The notes below the pieces were generated by a model that saw only the letters and a program-made list of their open reading frames with translations, searched no databases and was not told the DNA's origin. 24,746 bases of DNA from Fidelibacterota bacterium 46_43 (lineage in GTDB: Bacteria; Fidelibacterota; Fidelibacteria; Fidelibacterales; Fidelibacteraceae): assembly GCA_001509335.1 (NCBI GenBank), contig LGGY01000002.1, positions 1 to 24,746 on the forward strand, written 5' to 3'. A program made the position numbers and the translations under genes. Positions within the stretch are counted from its first letter, which is position 1. Every line of letters starts with the position of its first letter. Below, in pieces: positions 6,585-14,710 of the stretch.

Positions 6585-9503
6585 TTATCGGGATTGCCTT
6601 TTCCGGCGGTACCAGGTTTCCAGATACTTGAAAAATTCTTCCCTGTTTTTCACAAAGGAATATTTTCCTGGAAGTGAATCCATAAAGATCCGTCCATATC
6701 GTTTAAAATTAAGACGATTATCCAGAAAAAGGGCGACGCCTGTATCGCTGCGGCTTCTGATAAGGCGTCCGAATCCCTGTTTGAATTTGATCACTGCTTC
6801 AGGGACAGAGTATTCCAGAAAGGGATTTTTTCCACTCTCTTTAATTTTCTCCGTAATGGCTTCCACGATAGGTTCCGAAGGAACAGCAAAGGGGAGTTTC
6901 AGCATGACAAGCATTTCCAGGGCATCCCCGGGGATATCCACTCCCTCCCAAAAAGATTCGGTTCCAATCAGTGTAGCGTTGCCTGATTCACGAAAACGGT
7001 TCAGAAGGGCGCTCCGGGATGCCGAACCTGCCTGATAAATCAGGGGGACATTTTCCTCTTTATAGGGGATGTGCATGCGTTCGCTAAGCTGCTTAATGGA
7101 ATAATAAGATGTTGCCAAAACCAGCATACCGGGCTGAAAGCGGGCAGCAATTTCATTCAGAAGGTCGGCCACATTTTCTTCAAATTTCGCGTGTCCCGGA
7201 TCTCCAAGAAAGGTAGGAACATACACGGCGCACTGACTGGCATAGTCGAAGGGACTTTCATAAACGCGACACATGAGACTGCCCGGATCCAGACGGGAAA
7301 ATCCGGTTGTTTTATTAAAATATTCAAAAGAACCGGCAATGGTCAGAGTGGCCGATGTGGCAATCACTGAATGTTTCCGCCGGAGAATCCGTTCATAAAT
7401 ATAAGCATCCACGGCCAGGGGAACGGCATACAATCCGATATTGAAATTCTTGGGATCGACAGGCACTTCATACCAGTAAACCCAGTCATCATGCTCGGGA
7501 ATCAATACTGTTTCAAGATTTTGCTTCAATTCTTCCAGCATTTTCAGGGATGTGTCAAAATCATCCAGCAAGGCACTCATGGTCATCCGTTCTTGCAGGG
7601 GGAGTTTTTCCAGGGTGTCTCTGAAATGCCGGAAATTCAGAATTATTTTCTCATACTGATTGAGCAGGCGGTCCCGGCTTTTATCTAATCCCATCAGTAC
7701 AAAGGGATTTTGATGGGGTTTATACCGGTTTTTCAGGATATACCTTTGATTCACGGTACGGATATTTTCGTTGATAAAATCCAGGAAACGGTTAAAAAAC
7801 TGCCGGGATTCCCGTTGCAGTTCGAGGGTTTCTTTTTCAAACGCAGCTATGCGTTTCAACAGGGAATTTGCAAGTGATTCCGAGACAGAGAGTCTGTTGA
7901 TTTTCCGGTTAAGCAAAACAAGCAGCCCGAAATTATCCCTTCCCTGCCGAAAAAAAGTTTCCAGAACCTGATCGATAATCCACGGCCCCACTTCAACGGC
8001 AAAATATTTATAGGCGCTTTTTGTCAGATTATGGGCCTCATCGATGACCAGAATGGGGTGATCAGGGAGCACCTGATTATCAGACGCGGCATCACTGAGC
8101 AAAAGGGAGTGGTTCACAACCACCAGGTCGGCTTTCTGGGATTTCCAGCGTATTTTACCCAGGTAACATCCCCCTTTGTCACTGCAACGTTTGGTGGTGC
8201 AATATCCCGTTTCACTGCAAATTTTGCTCCAGATAGTGGTATAGCGGGAGGCTCTGAAACCACTGTTTTCTTCAATATCACCTGTCCGGGTCTCACGGAG
8301 CCATACAATCAGGGGGAGTACATCTCCCCGGTCAAATATGTCCACAGCTCCATCCAGATTCTGGTAAAATTGTTCCCAACGGGTCAAACAAATGTAGTTT
8401 TTCCGTCCCTTCAGCAATGTAGCCGTGAAATCGGAATCAATCTCTTTTTGAATAAAGGGGATTTCCTTGCCGAAAAGTTGCTCCTGAAGGGCTTTGGTAT
8501 TGGATGAAACCACGACAGAAAAATGGGCATCCCGGTTTTTCCGTACCCATTTGATGGCAGGAATCAGATAGGCCAGGGATTTCCCCACACCTGTGCCCGC
8601 TTCACCCACCAGGGAGTTCCCTTTATTCAGGGCTGTCACAATATCGGATGCAAAACGGATTTGACCCGGCCGGAGTTCATATCCCTTTAATTTCCGTGAA
8701 AGGATTCCGTTCATCCCGAATACATCCTGGATGTCCCGGGGATTCACTTTTTGGAGTGTCACATCCTCCCGGTCTTCGCTATTGTCATCTCCCCCCTTTT
8801 TAAATTCTCCCAAAGCATTTTCAGGAACCGGATAGAGGGGTGCCAGGTTTTCATCCCGGACTCTCCCCTGGGACTGATACACAGACAGAAATCGTTGGTA
8901 GAGCCAGGTATTGGGAGCCTGGGCTAAAGGTGCGGCAATGGTGGCAAGCTGATCATAGACCGGGTAATCATAATAAACCATAAGGTCGAGTAGACGGAGA
9001 AAAAGTTCACCGGTATTTTCTGTATCCACATCAGCCCGGTGAGCTCCTTCTGTTTGCAAATTGAAGTGCGCAGCCAGGGATTCCAGCTTCCGGTCCGGCA
9101 GATAGTAGAGAAAAATCCTTGAGAGTTCCACGGTATCCACAAGTGGATTGGTAAATGGTTCCTTCAGATGGGGTACAAGAAAAGCGATATCAAATTTGAT
9201 ATTATGCCCGACAACCGGGCTGTCCCCAAAAATATCAAGAACCTCATCAATCCGTTGGGAAAAGGGTTTTTCATCCTTGACCATCTCATCGGTAATCCGG
9301 GTCAGTTGACGGATAAATTCGGGGACTTCCCCCCGGGGTTTACAGAAAAAAGTCCGGGTCTCCTTTAATTTCCCCTGTTCAAAGACAGATGCCGAAAACT
9401 GGATGACATCACAACTCTCCGGTTCCAGTCCGGTCGTTTCCACATCAAAGGCTACAAAGCGGTTTAATCCAATCTCACTCAAGAAACTTTCAGTTAATCG
9501 CAT
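6585..9503 (-). CDS. dinG: DinG-type DNA helicase with N-terminal DEDDh exonuclease domain
   Basis: The 972-residue fusion begins with an epsilon-like 3'-5' exonuclease domain (residues about 15-175). It has F-D-V-E-T-T-G with D20/E22, G-H-N-I-K-F-D with D105, and H155 to D160 as the last motif. The rest is an XPD/DinG superfamily 2 helicase: Walker A E-A-G-T-G-V-G-K-S at 301-309, D-E-A-H at 488-491, and motif VI Q-G-F-G-R-L-I-R near the C-terminus. Cysteines at 372 (in K-G-R-K-N-Y-I-C), 429, 435, 440 and 446 lie where the 4Fe-4S cluster of XPD/DinG sits, so a cluster is likely. Family roles are unwinding of R-loops, D-loops or forked DNA in repair. TGGAG precedes the ATG. It starts 15 bases after the reductase gene. 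Confidence 0.93.
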   Translation of the reverse strand: MRLTESFLSEIGLNRFVAFDVETTGLEPESCDVIQFSASVFEQGKLKETRTFFCKPRGEVPEFIRQLTRITDEMVKDEKPFSQRIDEVLDIFGDSPVVGHNIKFDIAFLVPHLKEPFTNPLVDTVELSRIFLYYLPDRKLESLAAHFNLQTEGAHRADVDTENTGELFLRLLDLMVYYDYPVYDQLATIAAPLAQAPNTWLYQRFLSVYQSQGRVRDENLAPLYPVPENALGEFKKGGDDNSEDREDVTLQKVNPRDIQDVFGMNGILSRKLKGYELRPGQIRFASDIVTALNKGNSLVGEAGTGVGKSLAYLIPAIKWVRKNRDAHFSVVVSSNTKALQEQLFGKEIPFIQKEIDSDFTATLLKGRKNYICLTRWEQFYQNLDGAVDIFDRGDVLPLIVWLRETRTGDIEENSGFRASRYTTIWSKICSETGYCTTKRCSDKGGCYLGKIRWKSQKADLVVVNHSLLLSDAASDNQVLPDHPILVIDEAHNLTKSAYKYFAVEVGPWIIDQVLETFFRQGRDNFGLLVLLNRKINRLSVSESLANSLLKRIAAFEKETLELQRESRQFFNRFLDFINENIRTVNQRYILKNRYKPHQNPFVLMGLDKSRDRLLNQYEKIILNFRHFRDTLEKLPLQERMTMSALLDDFDTSLKMLEELKQNLETVLIPEHDDWVYWYEVPVDPKNFNIGLYAVPLAVDAYIYERILRRKHSVIATSATLTIAGSFEYFNKTTGFSRLDPGSLMCRVYESPFDYASQCAVYVPTFLGDPGHAKFEENVADLLNEIAARFQPGMLVLATSYYSIKQLSERMHIPYKEENVPLIYQAGSASRSALLNRFRESGNATLIGTESFWEGVDIPGDALEMLVMLKLPFAVPSEPIVEAITEKIKESGKNPFLEYSVPEAVIKFKQGFGRLIRSRSDTGVALFLDNRLNFKRYGRIFMDSLPGKYSFVKNREEFFKYLETWYRRKRQSR

Positions 9504-9518
9504 AACACTCCATATTCC

Positions 9519-10697
9519 TTAAATACCGGAAAATGCCCGGGCCACATCCATAATCAGGCGGGGGTTATTCCAGGCGACTGCTTTAAAAATCCGTGTCAGG
9601 CTTCTTTTTTCCTTCGGGATAGCCACCATCTTGTGTCCCAGCTTATCCAGGTCTTCATCTGTCAGTTTGTTGACTACCTCTTTCAGACGATAGAGGCCTT
9701 CATGATTTTTCCCGGCTTCCTCATGCCAGGCTTTGGCATACCGTTTCAAAAATTCTTCAGACACATCATTCTGTTTCAATGCTTCGACTGCTGTATCGGC
9801 AGCCAGTTTTCCAGCTTTCATAGCTGCATGGATGCCCCCCCCACTCAGGGGATTCACCATCCTGGCGGCATCCCCCACCACCATGAGTCCATTCGCCGTA
9901 ATCCGGTCCAGAGTTTTATCCGTGGGGACACCGCCGGCGACCAGGCTGCTCCAGGACGCATTGGGAAAAGTATCGGCCAGGAATTTCATGAGGGATTTAT
10001 AGGGACTGATTTTATGGGTAAAATTTCCACTGATACCCAGTCCCACATTGGCTGAAGTTTCACTTTTAGGAAAGACCCACACATATCCTCCCGGTGCATA
10101 TTCCCGTTTCATGTAAAAACTCAGGGCATCGGGATTCATATCCAATCCATGGGCTGTTACCTGGACACAACTATCCATATTTTCCGGGGTGACGGCTGTT
10201 TTGATGCCCGCTTTCCGGGCGATACGGCTTTCCACCCCATCGGCAGCAATAACCAGCCGGGCCGAGAGTTTGACATCCTCATGGCGATAACGGACCACAA
10301 CCCCCCGTACTACTTGATCATCCAGTATGAGATCGGTCACATTCGCATGGGTATAGATCCGTGCCCCTGCCTGAGCGGCAAGGTCTGCCAGATCCCTGTC
10401 AAAGACACACCGGTCTAGAATGGCTCCTTCCATCTTAAAATCCAGGTCCACTAAAGTCCCATCAGGTGCATAAAAATTTACAGCACTGATTTTCCGGCAA
10501 ATCCACCGGGGATTCACCGGTGTGAAAGCTTCCAGTCCACGCATACTGACACCTTCACCGCAACGCACCGGCAATCCAATTTCCCGGTCTTTTTCAAGAA
10601 CCAATACAGAAAGGCCTTTTTCAGCAGCATAACGGGCAAACACCGTCCCCGCCGGTCCGCCTCCCACAACGATGATATCCCAATCGCGCTTAATCAT
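9519..10697 (-). CDS. Geranylgeranyl reductase family FAD-dependent oxidoreductase
   Basis: The 392-residue flavoprotein has an N-terminal Rossmann motif V-V-G-G-G-P-A-G (residues 10-17), the family block P-V-R-C-G-E-G at 43-49 with Cys46, G-G-Y-V-W-V-F-P at 203-210, and the FAD motif G-D-A-A-R-M at 275-280 followed by N-P-L-S-G-G-G-I. This layout follows archaeal digeranylgeranylglycerophospholipid reductases closely. The family saturates isoprenoid chains: of archaeal lipids, of menaquinone side chains in some bacteria, or of the chlorophyll phytyl chain. Which substrate applies here is not visible. The start is firm (AAGGAGGAGACCG then ATG) and overlaps the ferredoxin gene by eight bases, so the ferredoxin is the probable electron donor. 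Confidence 0.9.
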   Translation of the reverse strand: MIKRDWDIIVVGGGPAGTVFARYAAEKGLSVLVLEKDREIGLPVRCGEGVSMRGLEAFTPVNPRWICRKISAVNFYAPDGTLVDLDFKMEGAILDRCVFDRDLADLAAQAGARIYTHANVTDLILDDQVVRGVVVRYRHEDVKLSARLVIAADGVESRIARKAGIKTAVTPENMDSCVQVTAHGLDMNPDALSFYMKREYAPGGYVWVFPKSETSANVGLGISGNFTHKISPYKSLMKFLADTFPNASWSSLVAGGVPTDKTLDRITANGLMVVGDAARMVNPLSGGGIHAAMKAGKLAADTAVEALKQNDVSEEFLKRYAKAWHEEAGKNHEGLYRLKEVVNKLTDEDLDKLGHKMVAIPKEKRSLTRIFKAVAWNNPRLIMDVARAFSGI

Positions 10698-10869
10698 CGG
10701 TCTCCTCCTTCAGGGCTTCCATTGGACACACCTGGATGCAAAAATTACACTGAATGCATAAATCATCATCAATATTCAGTGTCGTGTCAGACATGGATAT
10801 ACAATCGACGGGACACACACCGACGCAGGTCCCGCACACATCACACAGATCATGATCAATGTGTATCAT
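10690..10869 (-). CDS. 2[4Fe-4S] ferredoxin, 59 residues
   Basis: This small gene encodes a bacterial-type dicluster ferredoxin. The first cluster motif is C-D-V-C-G-T-C-x3-C-P at residues 9-20 and the second is C-I-Q-C-N-F-C-x3-C-P at 38-49, each the classic CxxCxxCxxxCP. The product has little outside the two motifs and ends in an acidic tail. GAGGAAT lies about 7 bases before the ATG. Its last eight bases overlap the start of the geranylgeranyl reductase gene, so the pair is translationally coupled and almost certainly functions together: archaeal enzymes of that family accept electrons from reduced ferredoxin. Bases 10870-10953 upstream are an 84-base gap with no feature I can name. Confidence 0.93.
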   Translation of the reverse strand: MIHIDHDLCDVCGTCVGVCPVDCISMSDTTLNIDDDLCIQCNFCIQVCPMEALKEETDD

Positions 10870-10953
10870 GGCACTATTCCTCAGGTGTTGGGTTAATAAG
10901 TAACGAGGATCGAGAGGTGAGACTCCCCTTGCACCCCGGATAAAAGTCTGAGA

Positions 10954-11742
10954 TCATCTCCTCCTCATCTTCTGATAGAGTGGTGTCAGACGGGAAAGGC
11001 TGCTGATGGCTTTCAGTTTGCAATATTCTCCATAGGAAATTTCCGGGTAAGCCAGCTTTTTTCCGATGGAATGAATTCCGTCGGTACGGTAGACGGGAAT
11101 TCGAACCAGCTCATAAACAGATGCCGGCAACTGATGCCGCTTTAAAGCTCCACAGGCATAATGATATCCGCTTTCTTTGACAAGGGCTTTGATGGATTCG
11201 TTATACCGACCGAAAGGGTAAGCAAAACCAAGTGTTGGTACCTGTAACAAATCCTCAAGAATCCTGCCGGATTTTTCAATTTCATATCGGGCCTTTTGCT
11301 CTTGCATTTCCGTCAACACACGATGACTCAGGGCATGGGCTGCAATTTCCCATTCCCTCCGGGATAATTCCATCAATTCTTCCCTGTTTAAATGGCGAAT
11401 ATCTAAAGGTTCCAGCGAAAGGTCCCAGGTGTTTTTTTTACCAATATATCCCGATAGCATGAACACAACCGCTCTGAATCCATACTTTTCCAGAATGGGG
11501 AGTGCATGATGAAATACCGCATTATACCCATCATCAAACGTAATGACCACCGGTTTTTCAGGAAGTGAATCCCCATTCAGGATCTGCCGGAAAGTAATTC
11601 CCGTAAATCCGGTTTGTTTCAGACAGTGAATATGTTTTTCGAAAAGACGGGGAGAAACGGTGTTGAATCCATGGGGACTCACATGGTGATACAGAAGCAC
11701 CGGGACTCTTTTCAGATACATATTTCTTTCGTCATACATCAT
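10954..11742 (-). CDS. NodB-type polysaccharide deacetylase
   Basis: The 262-residue product has the carbohydrate esterase 4 fold signature: T-F-D-D-G at residues 68-72 (catalytic and metal aspartates), H-A-L-S-H at 136-140 (metal histidines) and the Y-P-F-G motif around residue 174. The N-terminal V-L-L-Y-H-H-V-S is also typical of this branch. Members remove N- or O-acetyl groups from surface or cell-wall polysaccharides. No signal peptide is visible, so it may act on an intracellular or membrane-face precursor. Starts at 11742, 11739 and 11721 are all possible and none has a strong ribosome site; I use the longest, which overlaps the upstream DUF2279 gene by 11 bases and may be read by coupling. 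It is the last gene of a compact run. Confidence 0.9.
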   Translation of the reverse strand: MMYDERNMYLKRVPVLLYHHVSPHGFNTVSPRLFEKHIHCLKQTGFTGITFRQILNGDSLPEKPVVITFDDGYNAVFHHALPILEKYGFRAVVFMLSGYIGKKNTWDLSLEPLDIRHLNREELMELSRREWEIAAHALSHRVLTEMQEQKARYEIEKSGRILEDLLQVPTLGFAYPFGRYNESIKALVKESGYHYACGALKRHQLPASVYELVRIPVYRTDGIHSIGKKLAYPEISYGEYCKLKAISSLSRLTPLYQKMRRR

Positions 11743-12112
11743 CGATAGTTCTCAGTATCCACATACCAGTCAATGTGCCTCCCATATCCATCGCCAGATC
11801 CTTCCAGCTAAAAAAACCCGAAGGTTTTCGTCTCATATCCAGGCATTCTTTAAACACGCCGAAGGAAAGACTTATACCGGCTGAAATCATCCGGTTCTGC
11901 CGGTCCGGTGCCTGGAAAACACCGTGTTCATGGGATAGAATATAGCCGGACTGAACCGTCATCAGCAGACTGAAAGAGAAATGCTGCCATTTGTCAAAAC
12001 CGGTCCAGGTATCCTTCGGCTTTTCCCATTGCAACTTCATTTCCGAATTCTCTTCAGCTGGCAGTATGGTCACAATCAAAAGCAGCAGGATAATTATGAA
12101 TTTTTTTTTCAT
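11732..12112 (-). CDS. DUF2279/YfiM-like exported protein
   Basis: The 126-residue product begins with a signal peptide (M-K-K-K-F then a long Ile/Leu core) and has the YfiM/DUF2279 pattern. That pattern is D-K-W-Q-H-F-S near the start of the mature part, G-V-F-K-E-C-L-D-M in the middle, and F-S-W-K-D-L-A-M-D-M-G-G-T at the end. Family members are predicted periplasmic or outer-membrane-associated proteins of unknown function; several are lipoproteins, but no lipobox cysteine is seen here. The start at 12112 is favoured by AGGAATCC upstream and by the TAATG junction with the transporter stop. A longer frame to 12262 runs within the transporter gene. The next gene overlaps its 3' end, so the transporter, this gene and the deacetylase form one transcript. 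Confidence 0.8.
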   Translation of the reverse strand: MKKKFIIILLLLIVTILPAEENSEMKLQWEKPKDTWTGFDKWQHFSFSLLMTVQSGYILSHEHGVFQAPDRQNRMISAGISLSFGVFKECLDMRRKPSGFFSWKDLAMDMGGTLTGMWILRTIDDV

Positions 12113-13518
12113 TACAGGATTCCTATTGAGTAGAGGAAAACGAGGATAATCACGACAGGTGCCAGATATTTTACGACGAAAAACCACACATTCCCGATGG
12201 TCAGGAAAGCTGTTTTGTTCCGGATCTGTTTTACCGGGTGAAGAACGTGTGTATCCACCCATCCGCCGGCACCTTTACGAAATTCCTCCAGAATGGGTGC
12301 CTTTTTTACATACCAGCCCACAAATAGCGCCATAAGCAATCCACCCAGAGGCAAGAGGATATTGGAAGAGAGGAAATCGAGAAAATCAAAGAAAGAGCGT
12401 TTAAAAAGAGTGACATGGCTCATGGGGCCGAACGAGAGGGCTGACGGAATCCCTACAAAAAAGACAATCAGACCGGCCCCCAGGACAACCCTGTGGCGTG
12501 TCCATTTTTTTTCATCCACAAAATAGGATGTAATGACTTCCAGAAGGGATATGGCCGATGTAAGGGCGGCAATGGTCAGGAGCAGAAAGAACAGGAGACC
12601 AAAAGCATAACCTCCCGGCATTTTACTGAAAACAGCCGGCAACACACAAAAAACGAGTCCCGGTCCGGCATCGGGACTAAATCCCATGGCAAAAACAGAG
12701 GTAAAAATAGCAATACCGGCCAGAAGAGCGATCAATGTATCCAAAAAGACAATCATAATGGAGCTGCTTAAAATACTGTCGTCTTTGTTCAGGTAACTTC
12801 CATACGTAAGCAAAGCTCCCATTCCCAGACTCAAAGAAAAAAATGCCTGTCCCAAGGCTTCAAGGACGGTCCTGCTGTTAACACTTTCCCAATTTGGTTT
12901 TAACAGGAATGAGAGTCCTTCCCGGGATCCTTCCAGTGAGACTCCCCATCCCACGAGAATCAATAAAATCCCCAGGAAGACGGGCATAAGGATCCTGGAA
13001 ATTTTCTCAATGCCACGGGCCACACCAAAATAAACAACCGCCAGCACCAATATGGAAAAAAGGGCCTGATAGCCGATAATCCAGGCAGGATTCATAATCC
13101 TGTGGTTGAAAAAGTTCGCCGCTTCTTCGGATGAAGTAAACGAAAGGACACTTCCCCGCAATCCTTCGATAAAATAACCGACCGACCATCCGGCCACCAC
13201 ATTGTAATAGGATAAAATGATAAAACCGGTTAAAACACCCAGGTATCCTACCAGGGTCCAGCCCCGGTGTCCATTTGAAAGTTTCCGGTATGCCCCGACG
13301 GGATTCAGCTGGGATTTGCGTCCAATCAGGATTTCTGCAATCACCAGGGATATACCGATAAAAAAAACGCTGATCAGATAAATCAGGATAAAGGCTGCTC
13401 CACCGTTTTTGCCGGCCACATAGGGAAATTTCCAGATATTCCCCAGACCGATAGCACTTCCGGCAGCTGCGAGGATAAAACCGATATGACTTCCCCAGTG
13501 TTCTCGTGTTTCAGCCAT
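12112..13518 (-). CDS. Neurotransmitter:sodium symporter (NSS/SNF) family transporter
   Basis: The 468-residue polytopic protein shows the LeuT/NSS fold signature in its first helix: G-F-I-L-A-A-A-G-S-A-I-G-L-G-N-I-W-K-F-P, followed by Y-V-A-G-K-N-G-G-A-A-F. These unwound-helix residues bind sodium and the amino-acid substrate. About eleven to twelve hydrophobic segments follow, which is usual. By family it imports an amino acid or related compound with sodium; the substrate cannot be read. GGAG lies before the ATG. One base separates it from the stop of the DUF5683 gene upstream, and its own stop shares a base with the DUF2279 start codon, so translation is coupled on both sides. Confidence 0.93.
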   Translation of the reverse strand: MAETREHWGSHIGFILAAAGSAIGLGNIWKFPYVAGKNGGAAFILIYLISVFFIGISLVIAEILIGRKSQLNPVGAYRKLSNGHRGWTLVGYLGVLTGFIILSYYNVVAGWSVGYFIEGLRGSVLSFTSSEEAANFFNHRIMNPAWIIGYQALFSILVLAVVYFGVARGIEKISRILMPVFLGILLILVGWGVSLEGSREGLSFLLKPNWESVNSRTVLEALGQAFFSLSLGMGALLTYGSYLNKDDSILSSSIMIVFLDTLIALLAGIAIFTSVFAMGFSPDAGPGLVFCVLPAVFSKMPGGYAFGLLFFLLLTIAALTSAISLLEVITSYFVDEKKWTRHRVVLGAGLIVFFVGIPSALSFGPMSHVTLFKRSFFDFLDFLSSNILLPLGGLLMALFVGWYVKKAPILEEFRKGAGGWVDTHVLHPVKQIRNKTAFLTIGNVWFFVVKYLAPVVIILVFLYSIGIL

Positions 13519-13519
13519 A

Positions 13520-13936
13520 TTAAAACTCCAGAATTAAGGCGAATTGCAAACTTCTGTTCACAGGGTCAAAGGCCAGATTTCCTACAGGGAAACTGCTGAG
13601 ATGGGCATCTACATACGCATCCAGCATGGAATAGACATACACTCCTGCCGCATACCACAGGTGTTTGTTCCGGTTGATCTGAGCTTCTGTATCTGTACGG
13701 TCTCGCTGATAATCCTCATGAAAGATATGTGCCCGGTACAGCGTGTACCCTTCAAGTCCTGATAAAATCCCGGCTTTCAGCCACTTTCCATTATAAATCT
13801 GACCGGCTCCCGGAAAAAGAGCGGAGCACAAGACAGCCGTTCGCGGATTTTTATAAGAATCCACGGAGGGTTCAACCTCCTGTCCCGTCAAAATCACTGG
13901 AAGCAGAAGACACATCAATAACCATTTCACAAGCAT
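13520..13936 (-). CDS. DUF5683-type membrane/exported protein
   Basis: The 138-residue product starts with a signal-like hydrophobic stretch (residues about 3-17) and carries the S-A-L-F-P-G-A-G-Q-I-Y-N-G-K-W-L-K-A block of DUF5683 and related TM2-like small membrane proteins. A second hydrophobic region follows at about 93-104. Function of the family is unknown; it is frequent in Bacteroidota and other FCB genomes. I place the start at ATG 13936; an in-frame GTG at 13993 has no ribosome site. The 13936 site is imperfect, because GGAGGGG sits some 13 bases away. The transporter gene begins one base after the stop. Confidence 0.75.
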   Translation of the reverse strand: MLVKWLLMCLLLPVILTGQEVEPSVDSYKNPRTAVLCSALFPGAGQIYNGKWLKAGILSGLEGYTLYRAHIFHEDYQRDRTDTEAQINRNKHLWYAAGVYVYSMLDAYVDAHLSSFPVGNLAFDPVNRSLQFALILEF

Positions 13937-14013
13937 ACTTTTCCGGATAAGCCCCTCCTTCACAGACGTGAAATTTACAACAAATCTGTCCACAGGGAAA
14001 GGTTATATTTATT

Positions 14014-14676
14014 TCAATATATCGAGGGTTTTCTCAGGGGGACAAAACGGACATCCAGGAGATCTGTTTCAAATTTCTTCCCCTCTTTTTTTTGAATTTT
14101 TTTCAACATTTGGGAATATTTTCCAACGGGGATAACAAGAGAACCTCCTTCTTTCAATTGCTGAAAGAGCTTCTCCGGAACCTCATCGGGTGCTGCAGAG
14201 ACGAGTATTCCATCGTATGGAGCATTGGGTTCATAGCCCCTGTAGCCGTCTCCATGGACTATTTCCACATTTTTTATATTCAGTTCTTTCAGGATGGAAC
14301 GGCTTCGGGATACCAGTTCTTTTTCCAGTTCGATACCTGTCACTTTCTTTACCAGCATGGAGAGCAAAGCAGTCACATAACCGCATCCGGATCCCACTTC
14401 GAGGATATGATGGTGGGATTTCATATCCAAGGCTTCAAGCATATATGCAATTACATAGGGTTGTGAGATCGTCTGTCCAAAACCGATATGCAGAGGGGTA
14501 TCGGCATAGGCCCGGTCTTCCTGATCAGGAGGAACAAAGAGATGCCGGGGTATGGCAAGGAATGCAGCAAGAATCCGCGGATCCCGAATACCGTAATAAC
14601 GGAGAGTCTCCGTCATTTTCTGACGTTTGGTAAATTTGCCGTATTGTGAGTATTTATTGACAGGTATTTTTTTCAT
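14014..14676 (-). CDS. pcm: Protein-L-isoaspartate O-methyltransferase
   Basis: The 220-residue product matches Pcm: the family hallmark G-Q-T-I-S-Q-P-Y at residues 67-74, the S-adenosylmethionine loop L-E-V-G-S-G-C-G-Y at 92-100 (usually VGTGSGY), and G-D-G-Y around 142-145. It methylates isoaspartyl residues in aged proteins to begin their repair. Length is close to the usual 205-220. The start is uncertain: ATG 14676 and ATG 14616 both fit the family length and neither has a recognisable ribosome site. The 34 bases between it and the ABC ATPase gene contain one arm of an inverted repeat. It is probably read from the upstream message. Confidence 0.92.
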   Translation of the reverse strand: MKKIPVNKYSQYGKFTKRQKMTETLRYYGIRDPRILAAFLAIPRHLFVPPDQEDRAYADTPLHIGFGQTISQPYVIAYMLEALDMKSHHHILEVGSGCGYVTALLSMLVKKVTGIELEKELVSRSRSILKELNIKNVEIVHGDGYRGYEPNAPYDGILVSAAPDEVPEKLFQQLKEGGSLVIPVGKYSQMLKKIQKKEGKKFETDLLDVRFVPLRKPSIY

Positions 14677-14687
14677 CGTAAAAAAGG

Positions 14688-14698
14688 GCGGGTGGAAT
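14688..14698. repeat. Left arm of an 11-bp inverted repeat flanking the orphan ABC ATPase gene
   Basis: The sequence GCGGGTGGAAT here is the exact reverse complement of bases 15484-15494. Each copy is also next to an A/T run on its outer side. The two arms bracket the ABC ATPase gene 14711-15445. No target-site duplication is obvious, so this may be chance. Confidence 0.5.
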
Positions 14699-14710
14699 GA
14701 TGTTTAATAT

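Noticed and set aside
6564..6588. 8-bp inverted repeat ATAAATTT/AAATTTAT overlapping the dinG stop codon
   Set aside because: The stem is all A/T and is not followed directly by a T-run on the minus strand; it is too weak to call a terminator.
11732..12262. Longer version of the DUF2279 gene starting at 12262
   Set aside because: The extra 50 residues lie within the transporter coding region, have no homology pattern, and the ATG at 12112 has a ribosome site and begins a clean signal peptide.
13937..13993. GTG start at 13993 for the DUF5683 gene
   Set aside because: No ribosome site precedes it and the added residues move the signal peptide inward; the ATG at 13936 is preferred although its own site is spaced widely.
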